DNA from: a virus
DNA length: 21,803 nucleotides
Direction: 5' to 3' (one strand)
IMG/VR virus record: IMGVR_UViG_3300032820_000144
Location: 1-21,803 of that record
Shown: piece after piece, positions 1 to 6,186 of the stretch
How positions within the stretch are numbered: position 1 is the first letter of the stretch
Layout: the number at the start of each line of letters is the position of its first letter
Position numbers and translations under genes: made by a program
The notes under the pieces: generated by a model
Databases searched by the model: none
Seen by the model: the letters and a program-made list of their open reading frames with translations, nothing else
Told to the model about the DNA's origin: nothing

Positions 1-1
1 C

Positions 2-352
2 TTTTCACCTAGCTTAGGTTGGAGCTCTGGACCTACTGCTCTTGGACTGGCTAGTAAGCATGGTCATAAGGTAATTTATATCCTAGGCTTTGATTTCCAC
101 GGATCTCCTAGTGGTAAAATGAATAACATATACGCAGATAGTAAAAATTATAAAAAGAGTTCAGACGTAGCAACATATCACGGAAACTGGAACAGGCAAA
201 CTTGTATAACTTTACAAAAAAATCCGTCCAAAGAGTATATTAGAGTGGTCAGTGATAGAACATTAGAAGATTTTAAAACAAAAGATCTCGAAAAATTTGC
301 AAATTATCGAGAAATAACTGTCTCCAAGTTTAAAGAAAAGTACCATCTGTAA
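2..352 (+). CDS. Partial conserved phage protein, C-terminal part (5' end outside window)
   Basis: The reading frame is open from base 2 to the TAA at 350-352, so this is the last ~116 residues of a longer protein. The ATG at 119 is probably internal, because the codons before it read as good protein (around WSSGPTALGLASKHGHKVIY, then ILGFDFHG). The pattern of Ser/Gly-Pro-Thr followed by an Ala/Leu-rich helix, then a hydrophobic strand ending LGFDF, resembles the nucleotide-sugar-binding region of DUF115/GT42-type enzymes. That resemblance is by eye and may be only a shared fold. The rest (NNIYADSKNYKKSS, then a Lys-rich tail) is not recognised. It lies just upstream of the head cassette, where T4 relatives carry portal gene 20 and small head genes. 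Function is unknown. Confidence 0.7.
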   Translation, partial: FSPSLGWSSGPTALGLASKHGHKVIYILGFDFHGSPSGKMNNIYADSKNYKKSSDVATYHGNWNRQTCITLQKNPSKEYIRVVSDRTLEDFKTKDLEKFANYREITVSKFKEKYHL

Positions 353-362
353 AATTTGTTCA

Positions 363-382
363 AAAAAGGGCCTTTTGGGCCT
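363..382 (+). terminator. Weak hairpin, possible terminator
   Basis: An A-tract is followed by a short GGCC-rich hairpin (GGGCC, loop TTTTG, GGCCT; 4-5 bp including one G-U pair). No T-tract follows on the + strand, so termination of the upstream gene here is doubtful. On the minus strand the A-tract would become a U-tract, but no minus-strand gene needs it. Confidence 0.25.
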
Positions 383-408
383 AAATCTACTCGTATTTGC
401 CCATTTAG

Positions 409-416
409 AGTAAATA
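409..416 (+). promoter_or_regulatory. Putative phage late promoter (AGTAAATA)
   Basis: AGTAAATA resembles the T4-type late promoter TATAAATA and lies 43 bases before the start of the prohead core gene. The presumed leader holds a small GAC-GGACA-GTC hairpin and an AAGGAG ribosome binding site. The same TAAATA core recurs in front of most transcription units in this window, which supports the call. Confidence 0.5.
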
Positions 417-458
417 AATGGACGGACAGTCTAAAGAATCACTTAAAGGAGAAAACTA

Positions 459-1532
459 ATGTCAGATAAAAAAGAAACGGCTACTCCTGTTGAGTCAAAA
501 AGCAAATTTGAGCAAATGCTCGAAAAAGTTGTTGCGGATGACAGAACAGGTGCGGACGACATATTCCACGAAATCGTGGTAGAAAAATCAAGAAAAATTT
601 ACGAAGACCTCTTAGAAGATGACATCAAAGAAGTTGATGTTCCTGAGGCTAGTAAGGACGAAAAAACAGCAGAAGCTACAACTACTGAAGCTACAAAAGA
701 AGACAAAGCTGAAGAAAAAGCAGATGCTAAAGAAGAAGATACAAAAGAAGCTACAAAAGAAGACGACAAGAAAGATGAAGAAGTAAAAGAAAAGTCTAAA
801 GAAGATCAAAAAGACGAAAAAGCAACTTCAGAAACACTTGTTGACATTCAACCAGTAGAACAACCACAAAAGGTTGAACTGGCACCAGTAGCAACACCAA
901 CACCAACAGAAGATGGCATAGGCGGTGACGCAACAGACGACATGGTCGGTGACATTGAAGTTGATAAAGACAATGGCGACGAAGCGCCTTCAGATGGTGA
1001 AGACCTTGAAGATCGTGTAGTTGACCTTGAAGATGCAATTGACGAGCTAAAAGCTGAATTTGACGCAATGATGTCAGATGGTGGCGATGACGCAGAAGCT
1101 CCAGCAGACGACGAAGCTGGTGACGATGAAGAAGGCTCTGATGATGCAGAGGAAGAAGGTAATTTACCTACTTCCGAACTTGGAAGCGAAGAACAAAAGA
1201 TCGTTCCTAGAGTAGAAAGCAAACAAGCACAAGCTAAATCCCCTAGAGAAGAAATGAGAGAGTATGTTAATAAAGTATCAGCTAAAACATCTGATGGTAC
1301 AGACAATAGCAAATCTCCAGTTGCATCTAAAGGTGGAGCAAGTACAACTGAAGCTTCAGGTGTGAAAATATCTGGATCTGAAGAAAAAGGTGGAAAAGCG
1401 CCTAAGGCAAAACAAGAAGATGCTGGAAACGTTAATAAACCTGGTGCGAGTGCGGCTAAACTACACGCGGCCAAAGGCTCAACAGCTGACGGAACTGATG
1501 GTTCTAGTAATAAATCAGCTATTGGCAGTTAA
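459..1532 (+). CDS. Acidic prohead core protein (gp67/gp68 position)
   Basis: This 357-residue protein is very rich in Glu, Asp, Lys, Ala and Thr. Its position directly before gp21 and gp22 is that of the T4 prohead core genes 67 and 68, so a role in the internal scaffold of the prohead is inferred. Residues ~1-55 look like an ordinary helical domain. Residues ~60-115 are a low-complexity Glu/Lys/Ala/Thr stretch with near-repeats of EATKED. Residues ~150-235 are Asp/Glu/Gly-rich and contain a short predicted coiled coil (LEDRVVDLEDAIDELKAEF). The C-terminal ~120 residues are Ser/Gly/Ala/Lys-rich and probably disordered. The start is set by AAGGAG seven bases upstream of ATG. It is far larger than T4 gp67 or gp68. 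Sequence alone does not prove homology; the call rests on gene order and composition. Confidence 0.65.
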   Translation: MSDKKETATPVESKSKFEQMLEKVVADDRTGADDIFHEIVVEKSRKIYEDLLEDDIKEVDVPEASKDEKTAEATTTEATKEDKAEEKADAKEEDTKEATKEDDKKDEEVKEKSKEDQKDEKATSETLVDIQPVEQPQKVELAPVATPTPTEDGIGGDATDDMVGDIEVDKDNGDEAPSDGEDLEDRVVDLEDAIDELKAEFDAMMSDGGDDAEAPADDEAGDDEEGSDDAEEEGNLPTSELGSEEQKIVPRVESKQAQAKSPREEMREYVNKVSAKTSDGTDNSKSPVASKGGASTTEASGVKISGSEEKGGKAPKAKQEDAGNVNKPGASAAKLHAAKGSTADGTDGSSNKSAIGS

Positions 1533-1555
1533 TAAACTAGTAGGACATAGTATTG

Positions 1556-2188
1556 ATGATATCATTACGTGAGACGCTGACTTTCGACCAAGCTAAGATA
1601 GTCGTTGAAACGAAGGAAGAAAATAACGGGAAGTCCTTATACATGAAGGGCATTTGCATTCAAGGTGGTGTGAAAAACGCTAACCAAAGATTGTACCCTG
1701 TAAGTGAAATCCATCGGGCTGTCAGTACACTTAACGACCAAATCGAGGGCGGTTATTCAGTGTTAGGCGAAGTGGATCATCCAGAAGGTCTTACTATTAA
1801 TTTGGATCGTGTTAGTCACATGGTTAATTCTATGTGGATGGACGGACCTAATGGTTACGGAAAATTAAAAGTATTACCAACGCCGATGGGACAACTAGTA
1901 AAAACAATGCTTGAAAGCGGAGTTAAATTAGGAGTTTCATCGCGTGGTAGTGGTAACGTAAAAGAAGACGGCATGGGACCTTATGGTTCAGGTGAAGTAA
2001 ATGACTTTGAAATTATCACAGTTGATATCGTAGCTCAACCAAGTGCTCCGGGAGCCTATCCAACTCCCATTTATGAGCATTTGTTAAATTCAAAAGGTGG
2101 ATATAAGGCTTTAAATTTGGCAAGAGATAATGAGGCACAGAATTACTTAAAGGATAACTTGATTAATATAATCAACAAACTCCAATAA
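1556..2188 (+). CDS. 21: Prohead core protease gp21
   Basis: This is the T4 gp21-type maturation protease of the prohead, which cleaves scaffold and capsid proteins before DNA packaging. Its 210 residues match the usual length. The family signatures are clear: GEVDHPEGLTINLDRVSHMV with the catalytic His at about residue 75, GVSSRGSG with the catalytic Ser at 128/129, and VDIVAQPSAPGA downstream. The ATG at 1556 is preferred over the TTG immediately before it, with AGGA about ten bases upstream. It follows the acidic core gene by 23 bases and precedes gp22 by 20, giving the canonical order core-21-22-23. Its likely substrates are the three neighbouring gene products. Confidence 0.93.
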   Translation: MISLRETLTFDQAKIVVETKEENNGKSLYMKGICIQGGVKNANQRLYPVSEIHRAVSTLNDQIEGGYSVLGEVDHPEGLTINLDRVSHMVNSMWMDGPNGYGKLKVLPTPMGQLVKTMLESGVKLGVSSRGSGNVKEDGMGPYGSGEVNDFEIITVDIVAQPSAPGAYPTPIYEHLLNSKGGYKALNLARDNEAQNYLKDNLINIINKLQ

Positions 2189-2208
2189 AAAAAAAGGAGA
2201 CAACAATA

Positions 2209-3300
2209 ATGTTAGATGCACTGAAATCACTTTTTGAGAACGAAGCAATTTCGAAAGAGATCAGAGCGGAAATAGAATCAGCATGGGACAAAAAGATTGG
2301 TGAAAACCGTCTTGAAGTTACTGCGGAACTTAGAGAAGAGTTTGCAAAGAAGTATGAGCACGATAAAGCAACATTAACTGATGCCTTAGATGCCATGGTT
2401 CAAGAAAAACTTGAAAAAGAAATCGCAGAGTTCGCCGATGACCGTAAACAACTTGCAGAGCAAAAAGCCAAGTATGCGGTTCATATGAAAGAACATTCAG
2501 ATAGATTGAAAGCATTTGTTTTCGAACAATTAAAATCTGAAATTGCTGAATTACACGAAGACCAAAAAGTTATGGCAACTAATTTTGCTAAACTTGAGGA
2601 CTTTGTGGTAGACGCTTTATCTAAAGAAATAGCGGAATTCCACGAAGATAAGAAAGACGTTACTGAAACAAAGGTACGTTTAATTCGTGAAGCAAAAGCA
2701 CATTTTGAAAAAGTTAGACAAAAATTTATTCAGAAAGGTGCTTCAAAAGTATCAGAAATAGTTGGCAGACACTTGAAAAAAGAAATCAGCCAATTAAAAG
2801 ACGATATTGATGCATCACGTAAAAATGACTTTGGTCGTAGGTTGTTTGAGTCTTATGCACAAGAATATACTAATTCATTCTTGAATAGCAAATCTGAAAC
2901 AGCTAAACTTTTAAAAGTTGTAGACGTAACAAAACAACAATTAGAAGACGCGAAAAGCACAGCCAACGAGAAAGAAAAAATCATCGATTCTAAACAAGTT
3001 GAAATTGATGGTCTTAAAACTAAGGCTGAAAGAGAAGCTGTAGTTAACGAGTTAGTTACTCCGTTGAATACAGAACAAAAAGAAATAATGACAAACTTAC
3101 TGGAAAGCGTATCTACTGGAAAATTGCGTAAGCAATTTGACAAGTATATGCCCTCTGTAATAAATGGTAGGAGTCCAGCGAAAAAGGCAAGTTCAACTAT
3201 AGGCACAGAAGTAACAGGCGACAAAATTCAAACAAACATTGGTAATGTGAGTCAATTCAATAGAAATATTGTAGATATAAAAAGACTCGCAGGAATCTAA
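2209..3300 (+). CDS. 22: Prohead core scaffold protein gp22
   Basis: This 363-residue, almost wholly helical, charged protein lies between the gp21 protease and the gp23 capsid gene, which is the place and character of T4 gp22, the main internal scaffold around which the capsid shell assembles. The N-terminus (MLDALKSLFENEAISKEIR) is typical of marine gp22 proteins. Long coiled-coil segments cover about residues 20-290. A three-fold internal repeat is visible as EIAEFADDRK, EIAELHEDQK and EIAEFHEDKK, spaced ~35-40 residues apart. The C-terminus ends in FNRNIVDIKRLAGI. An AAAAAGGAG ribosome binding site precedes the ATG, implying strong translation. The protein is expected to be degraded by gp21 during maturation. 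Confidence 0.9.
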   Translation: MLDALKSLFENEAISKEIRAEIESAWDKKIGENRLEVTAELREEFAKKYEHDKATLTDALDAMVQEKLEKEIAEFADDRKQLAEQKAKYAVHMKEHSDRLKAFVFEQLKSEIAELHEDQKVMATNFAKLEDFVVDALSKEIAEFHEDKKDVTETKVRLIREAKAHFEKVRQKFIQKGASKVSEIVGRHLKKEISQLKDDIDASRKNDFGRRLFESYAQEYTNSFLNSKSETAKLLKVVDVTKQQLEDAKSTANEKEKIIDSKQVEIDGLKTKAEREAVVNELVTPLNTEQKEIMTNLLESVSTGKLRKQFDKYMPSVINGRSPAKKASSTIGTEVTGDKIQTNIGNVSQFNRNIVDIKRLAGI

Positions 3301-3316
3301 AAAGGAGAAAAATACA

Positions 3317-4480
3317 ATGTCAGAACTAACAGAAACTCGCTGGCAGGATACAAAGAGTGCGTTACTAGAAGGCCTATCAGGCAATAAAAAGTCTGTAATG
3401 GAAGCAACTTTAGAAAATACTAGAAAGTATTTGTCTGAGGCGGCTACAGCTGGAGCAACTTCGGCTGGTAACGTAGCAACTTTAAATAGAGTGATCCTAC
3501 CGGTGATAAGACGGGTTATGCCGACTGTAATAGCTAACGAATTGGTTGGAGTTCAACCAATGACTGGCCCAGTTGGACAAATCCACACACTAAGAGTGAG
3601 ATATGCTGATACAACAACAGGTGGTAGCACAACTACTACTGCTGGTGAAGAAGCACTATCTCCGTTTAAGATAGCAGAAGCTTATTCTGGAGCAAATCCA
3701 TCTAATGCGGCATCAACAGCCACTTTAGAAGGTACTGCAGGTAACAGGCTATCAATTCAAATCTTGAAACAGGTTGTAGAAGCCAAAACTAGAAAACTAT
3801 CAGCTAGATGGACTTTTGAATCTGCTCAAGATGCTCAAGCACAACAAGGCGTTGACGTTGAAGCGGAAATCATGGCGGCATTAGCACAAGAAATTACTGC
3901 TGAAATCGACCAAGAAGTAATAGGTTCTCTAAGAACTTTAGCTCCAACTGAAGAAGCGTACAATCAAGCATCTGTATCAGGAACTGCTACATTTGTTGGT
4001 GATGAACACGCCGCTTTAGCTGTGTTAATTAACAGAGTAGCAAATAAAATAGCTCAACGTACAAGACGTGGTGCTGGTAACTGGACTGTTGTAAGTCCAC
4101 AAGCACTTACAGTACTTCAATCAGCAACAACTTCAGCGTTCGCAAGAACAACTGAAGGAACTTTTGAAGCGCCAACTAACCAAAAATTAGTAGGAACTTT
4201 GAATGGCTCGATGAAGGTGTACGCTGACACATACGCGGCTGACGATACGGCTGTATTAGTAGGATATAAAGGCTCATCTGAAGCAGATGCCGCCGCTTTC
4301 TACTGCCCATACATTCCGTTAATGTCTTCAGGCGTTGTACTTGATCCAGGTACTTTCGAACCAGTTGTATCTTTTATGACTAGATACGGCTACGTAGAAT
4401 TGTCAAACACTGCATCTTCACTAGGAAATGCGGCTGACTACTTGGGTGAAATCTCTGTAACAGGAGTTACATTCCAATAA
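3317..4480 (+). CDS. 23: Major capsid protein gp23
   Basis: This is the T4-type (HK97-fold) major capsid protein, 387 residues against 521 in T4, a short form like those of marine relatives. The family core is unmistakable: LNRVILPVIRRVMPTVIANE followed by LVGVQPMTGPVGQIHTLRVR at residues ~56-97, then the region of WTFESAQDAQAQQGVDVEAE and the C-terminal VSFMTRYGYVELSN. A gp21 cleavage site of the T4 type (Leu/Ile-x-Glu) is available at YLSE, residues 38-41, which would release a 41-residue N-terminal propeptide; this is inference. An AAAAGGAG ribosome binding site lies ahead of the ATG. A strong terminator follows at 4509-4537 and closes the head operon. No gp24-like vertex gene follows in this window. 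Confidence 0.96.
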   Translation: MSELTETRWQDTKSALLEGLSGNKKSVMEATLENTRKYLSEAATAGATSAGNVATLNRVILPVIRRVMPTVIANELVGVQPMTGPVGQIHTLRVRYADTTTGGSTTTTAGEEALSPFKIAEAYSGANPSNAASTATLEGTAGNRLSIQILKQVVEAKTRKLSARWTFESAQDAQAQQGVDVEAEIMAALAQEITAEIDQEVIGSLRTLAPTEEAYNQASVSGTATFVGDEHAALAVLINRVANKIAQRTRRGAGNWTVVSPQALTVLQSATTSAFARTTEGTFEAPTNQKLVGTLNGSMKVYADTYAADDTAVLVGYKGSSEADAAAFYCPYIPLMSSGVVLDPGTFEPVVSFMTRYGYVELSNTASSLGNAADYLGEISVTGVTFQ

Positions 4481-4508
4481 GGATTGAGTAAATTAATTAA
4501 ACAATACG

Positions 4509-4537
4509 AAAAAAGGCGGCTTTATGTCGCCTTTTTT
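4509..4537 (+). terminator. Strong rho-independent terminator after gp23
   Basis: Six A, then GGCGGC, loop TTTAT, GTCGCC (one G-U pair), then six T. The A and T tracts extend the stem, and the hairpin also looks valid on the opposite strand. It closes the head-gene transcription unit. Confidence 0.9.
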
Positions 4538-4708
4538 CATGACTTCTTCATCAATTTCTAACATAGTTTTATACTAACATAATATTTTTATCCATTAATT
4601 GCGGCATCTGTCAAAAATATAGTAGTTTTACTTCTAAAACTCTATACCTAAATAATGTCACGTTCCCAAGTTTTGGGAAAGTACTTTAAACGAAAAGGGA
4701 GGTCCATT
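4538..4708 (+). promoter_or_regulatory. Intergenic stretch with putative late promoter (4648-4654) and leader hairpin (4663-4679)
   Basis: Bases 4538-4640 are AT-rich with nothing recognised. CTAAATA at 4648-4654 resembles the phage late promoter and is followed at the expected transcript start by a perfect 7-bp hairpin, TTCCCAA-GTT-TTGGGAA (4663-4679). A strong ribosome binding site, GGGAGG at 4698-4703, then lies six bases before the ATG at 4709. The hairpin would sit at or near the 5' end of the mRNA and may protect it. Confidence 0.5.
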
Positions 4709-4942
4709 ATGGATATTCTTAATAAAGTTAAAGGATGGGCAAAAGCATTAACCGATTTAGGCATAAGTTTACTTGCCATGGGAATCGTTTTTGAAATCCT
4801 ATTCAACGGTCAAGGTATTCCGTTCTGGCCACACATTTCTGTGATAGGAAATGTTCAGGGCGTATTGCAAGGTTTTTCAGATCAAGGTCTGATGGGCTTG
4901 GTAGCAATATGGGTACTATATCATATCTTCAACAAGAAATAA
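4709..4942 (+). CDS. Small two-helix membrane protein
   Basis: This 77-residue protein starts MDILNKVKGWAKALTDLG. The ATG at 4709 is chosen over the in-frame ATG at 4655 because GGGAGG lies six bases ahead of it and because the first ATG overlaps the putative late promoter. Two hydrophobic segments (about residues 16-33 and 58-74) are separated by a short, Gly- and Pro-containing loop (GQGIPFWPHISVIGNVQG). The C-terminus is basic (FNKK). Size and topology are compatible with a holin or a virion membrane-interacting protein, but no specific family is recognised. It is expressed from its own late promoter between the gp23 terminator and the sigma-70-driven HemB unit. Function is unknown. Confidence 0.75.
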   Translation: MDILNKVKGWAKALTDLGISLLAMGIVFEILFNGQGIPFWPHISVIGNVQGVLQGFSDQGLMGLVAIWVLYHIFNKK

Positions 4943-4969
4943 TATAGACATTTAGAATACTAACCTAAT

Positions 4970-4999
4970 CTTGGGTGGCGCTTCGATGTGCCACCTAAG
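4970..4999 (+). terminator. Stable 12-bp hairpin, possible terminator or 3' end stabiliser
   Basis: CTTGGGTGGC at 4970-4979 pairs with GCCACCTAAG at 4990-4999, with one G-U pair and two further pairs inside, around a TTCGAT loop. It lies 27 bases after the membrane-protein stop codon. No U-tract follows, so it may be an RNA 3' end or a processing signal rather than a classical terminator. Confidence 0.5.
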
Positions 5000-5101
5000 C
5001 CATTAATTATGATTACACTATTCATTTTATCTAAATTCGGAATCCAAATTTCAATATTTGTAATATTCACCAACATATTATCTAGCATATTAGGGTTTAC
5101 T

Positions 5102-5135
5102 TTTTGGTAAATCAAAACTTGACTTTTTACCAAAA
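5102..5135 (+). promoter_or_regulatory. Putative operator: 10-bp perfect inverted repeat over the sigma-70 promoter
   Basis: TTTTGGTAAA (5102-5111) and its exact complement TTTACCAAAA (5126-5135) are separated by 14 bases. The -35 box lies between the arms, and the right arm fills most of the -35/-10 spacer. This arrangement suits binding of a dimeric repressor. The repressor is not in the window, so the operator role is inference. Confidence 0.5.
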
Positions 5136-5146
5136 TACGTTATAAT
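5119..5146 (+). promoter_or_regulatory. Near-consensus sigma-70 promoter
   Basis: TTGACT (5119-5124) and TATAAT (5141-5146) are separated by 16 bp. This is the best host-type promoter in the window and is quite different from the TAAATA late motifs. The -10 box ends six bases before the ATG at 5153, so transcription should begin at or within a base of the start codon, giving a leaderless mRNA. Confidence 0.8.
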
Positions 5147-5152
5147 GTAACT

Positions 5153-5344
5153 ATGAAAACAATAGCTACATTATTTCTTTCATTGTTTGTACTAACAGCT
5201 TGTTCAGTAAAAAATCCTGCATTAGATTTAGGCAAAAGATGTATGCAAAAAGGTGATCAAATTGTATATTCTTATCTTTGGGTTTATGACAAAGAAGCTG
5301 GAAATAAAGCAACAAAAGAAATGTGCGATCAAATCGCAGAATAA
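5153..5344 (+). CDS. Small lipoprotein
   Basis: This 63-residue protein has a typical lipoprotein signal peptide: a basic N-terminus (MKT), a hydrophobic stretch, and the lipobox LTAC with the lipidated Cys at residue 17. The mature part is about 46 residues and has two more cysteines (C30 and C58) that could form a disulfide. It should be membrane-anchored on the periplasmic side. It is the first gene of the sigma-70-driven unit and has no leader and no ribosome binding site. The next Met (residue 33) would remove the signal peptide, so ATG 5153 is kept. Small phage lipoproteins sometimes block superinfection or act as the outer spanin. Nothing here is specific to either, and its proximity to HemB could mean a linked role. 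Function is unknown. Confidence 0.8.
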   Translation: MKTIATLFLSLFVLTACSVKNPALDLGKRCMQKGDQIVYSYLWVYDKEAGNKATKEMCDQIAE

Positions 5345-5350
5345 AAATAA

Positions 5351-6160
5351 ATGGAATTAATCCAGCCCATCTTTGTCAACCAATCTGGTGAAACATATGA
5401 GGCTGGGTTAGGTCCAGACAATTCAAGTTATAGTCTTAAAGACATTAATAACAAAATTCAACAAGATATAAACGAAGGTGGAGAATCTTTTTTACTATTC
5501 GTAGTCCCAAATAAAAAAACAAAAAATCCTGATTGGAAATTTAATGGTGAAGTAGTATCTCAAATTAAATCTAAATTTGGAAGTAAAGTAGAATTGTTTA
5601 CAGATATTTGTTTATGTTCTACAATGACAGATGGTCATTGTTGTGTAATAGATAATCCTAAAAAGACAGAAGAATTATTACAAAATCTTGCAAGTGTTTA
5701 TTATAAAGCAGGTGCAGATTCTTTAGCCCCTTCTGATATGCAACCAAATACAGTTAAAAATATTAAACAAGAATTCCCTAAAGCTCACGTAACAAGTTAT
5801 TCCACAAAATTTCGTAGTTCATTTTATAAAGGATTTAGACAAATTGCTGACAGTTCACCTAGTTCAAAAAGATTTTATCAATTAGATGTATCAAATGCAG
5901 GAGCGGCCATTCAAAGTTCTATAAAATATGATAAAGACGGAGCAGATTTTTTAATGGTTAAGCCAGCAATGACATCATTGGATTTAATTGACAAAATAAA
6001 AATGGCTACACATAAGCCAGTAGGTGCATTTCAAGTATCTGGAGAGTATCTTGGACTAGCTGATGACGATCAATTGCTAGAAACCTATAAAGTGATGAAA
6101 AGAGCCGAAATTGACTTTTTAATCTCATATGGTGCTAGAAAACTACTAAAACTGCTATAA
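5351..6160 (+). CDS. hemB: Phage-encoded porphobilinogen synthase (delta-aminolevulinate dehydratase), short form
   Basis: HemB condenses two 5-aminolevulinate molecules to porphobilinogen, the first common step to heme, cobalamin and chlorophyll. The 269-residue product carries the family motifs in order: DICLCSTMTDGHC with the zinc-ligand cysteines C87, C89 and C97; AGADSLAPSDM (120-130); SYSTKF with Schiff-base Lys K153; FR (R163); KRFYQ (R174, Q177); GADFLMVKPA with the second catalytic Lys K204; QVSGEY (S230); and a C-terminal RAEIDFLISYGA (Y260). Typical enzymes have ~320-340 residues. This one begins at the first core strand (LIQPIFV), so it lacks the N-terminal arm that ties subunits into octamers, and it is shortened after APSDM. 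It starts six bases after the lipoprotein stop, has no clear ribosome binding site, and is probably translated by coupling. Family assignment is firm; activity is inferred. Confidence 0.92.
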   Translation: MELIQPIFVNQSGETYEAGLGPDNSSYSLKDINNKIQQDINEGGESFLLFVVPNKKTKNPDWKFNGEVVSQIKSKFGSKVELFTDICLCSTMTDGHCCVIDNPKKTEELLQNLASVYYKAGADSLAPSDMQPNTVKNIKQEFPKAHVTSYSTKFRSSFYKGFRQIADSSPSSKRFYQLDVSNAGAAIQSSIKYDKDGADFLMVKPAMTSLDLIDKIKMATHKPVGAFQVSGEYLGLADDDQLLETYKVMKRAEIDFLISYGARKLLKLL

Positions 6161-6186
6161 TATTTTTATTGCTAGTAAATATTTGT

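Noticed and set aside
612-1068. Two minus-strand open frames of 65 and 90 codons (612-809, 796-1068) within the acidic core gene
   Set aside because: Phe/Ser/Cys- and Leu/Gln/His-rich translations are simple by-products of GAA/AAA/ACA-rich low-complexity DNA.
848-1474. 208-codon open frame on the minus strand opposite the acidic core gene
   Set aside because: It is Ser/Ala/Pro-rich and mirrors the Asp/Glu/Ala codons of the real gene; it has no ribosome binding site or promoter and every real gene here is on the + strand.
1390-1572. 60-codon + strand frame overlapping the end of the core gene and the start of gp21
   Set aside because: It is out of frame with both well-supported genes, has no ribosome binding site and no recognisable features.
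4561-4600. Possible sigma-70 promoter (TATACT near 4570) in the spacer after gp23
   Set aside because: No acceptable -35 box at the right distance, and the nearby late-type motif explains the downstream gene better.
4655-4708. N-terminal extension of the two-helix membrane protein from the ATG at 4655
   Set aside because: The upstream ATG overlaps the putative late promoter and has no ribosome binding site, and the leader hairpin lies inside the extension; GGGAGG clearly points to the ATG at 4709.
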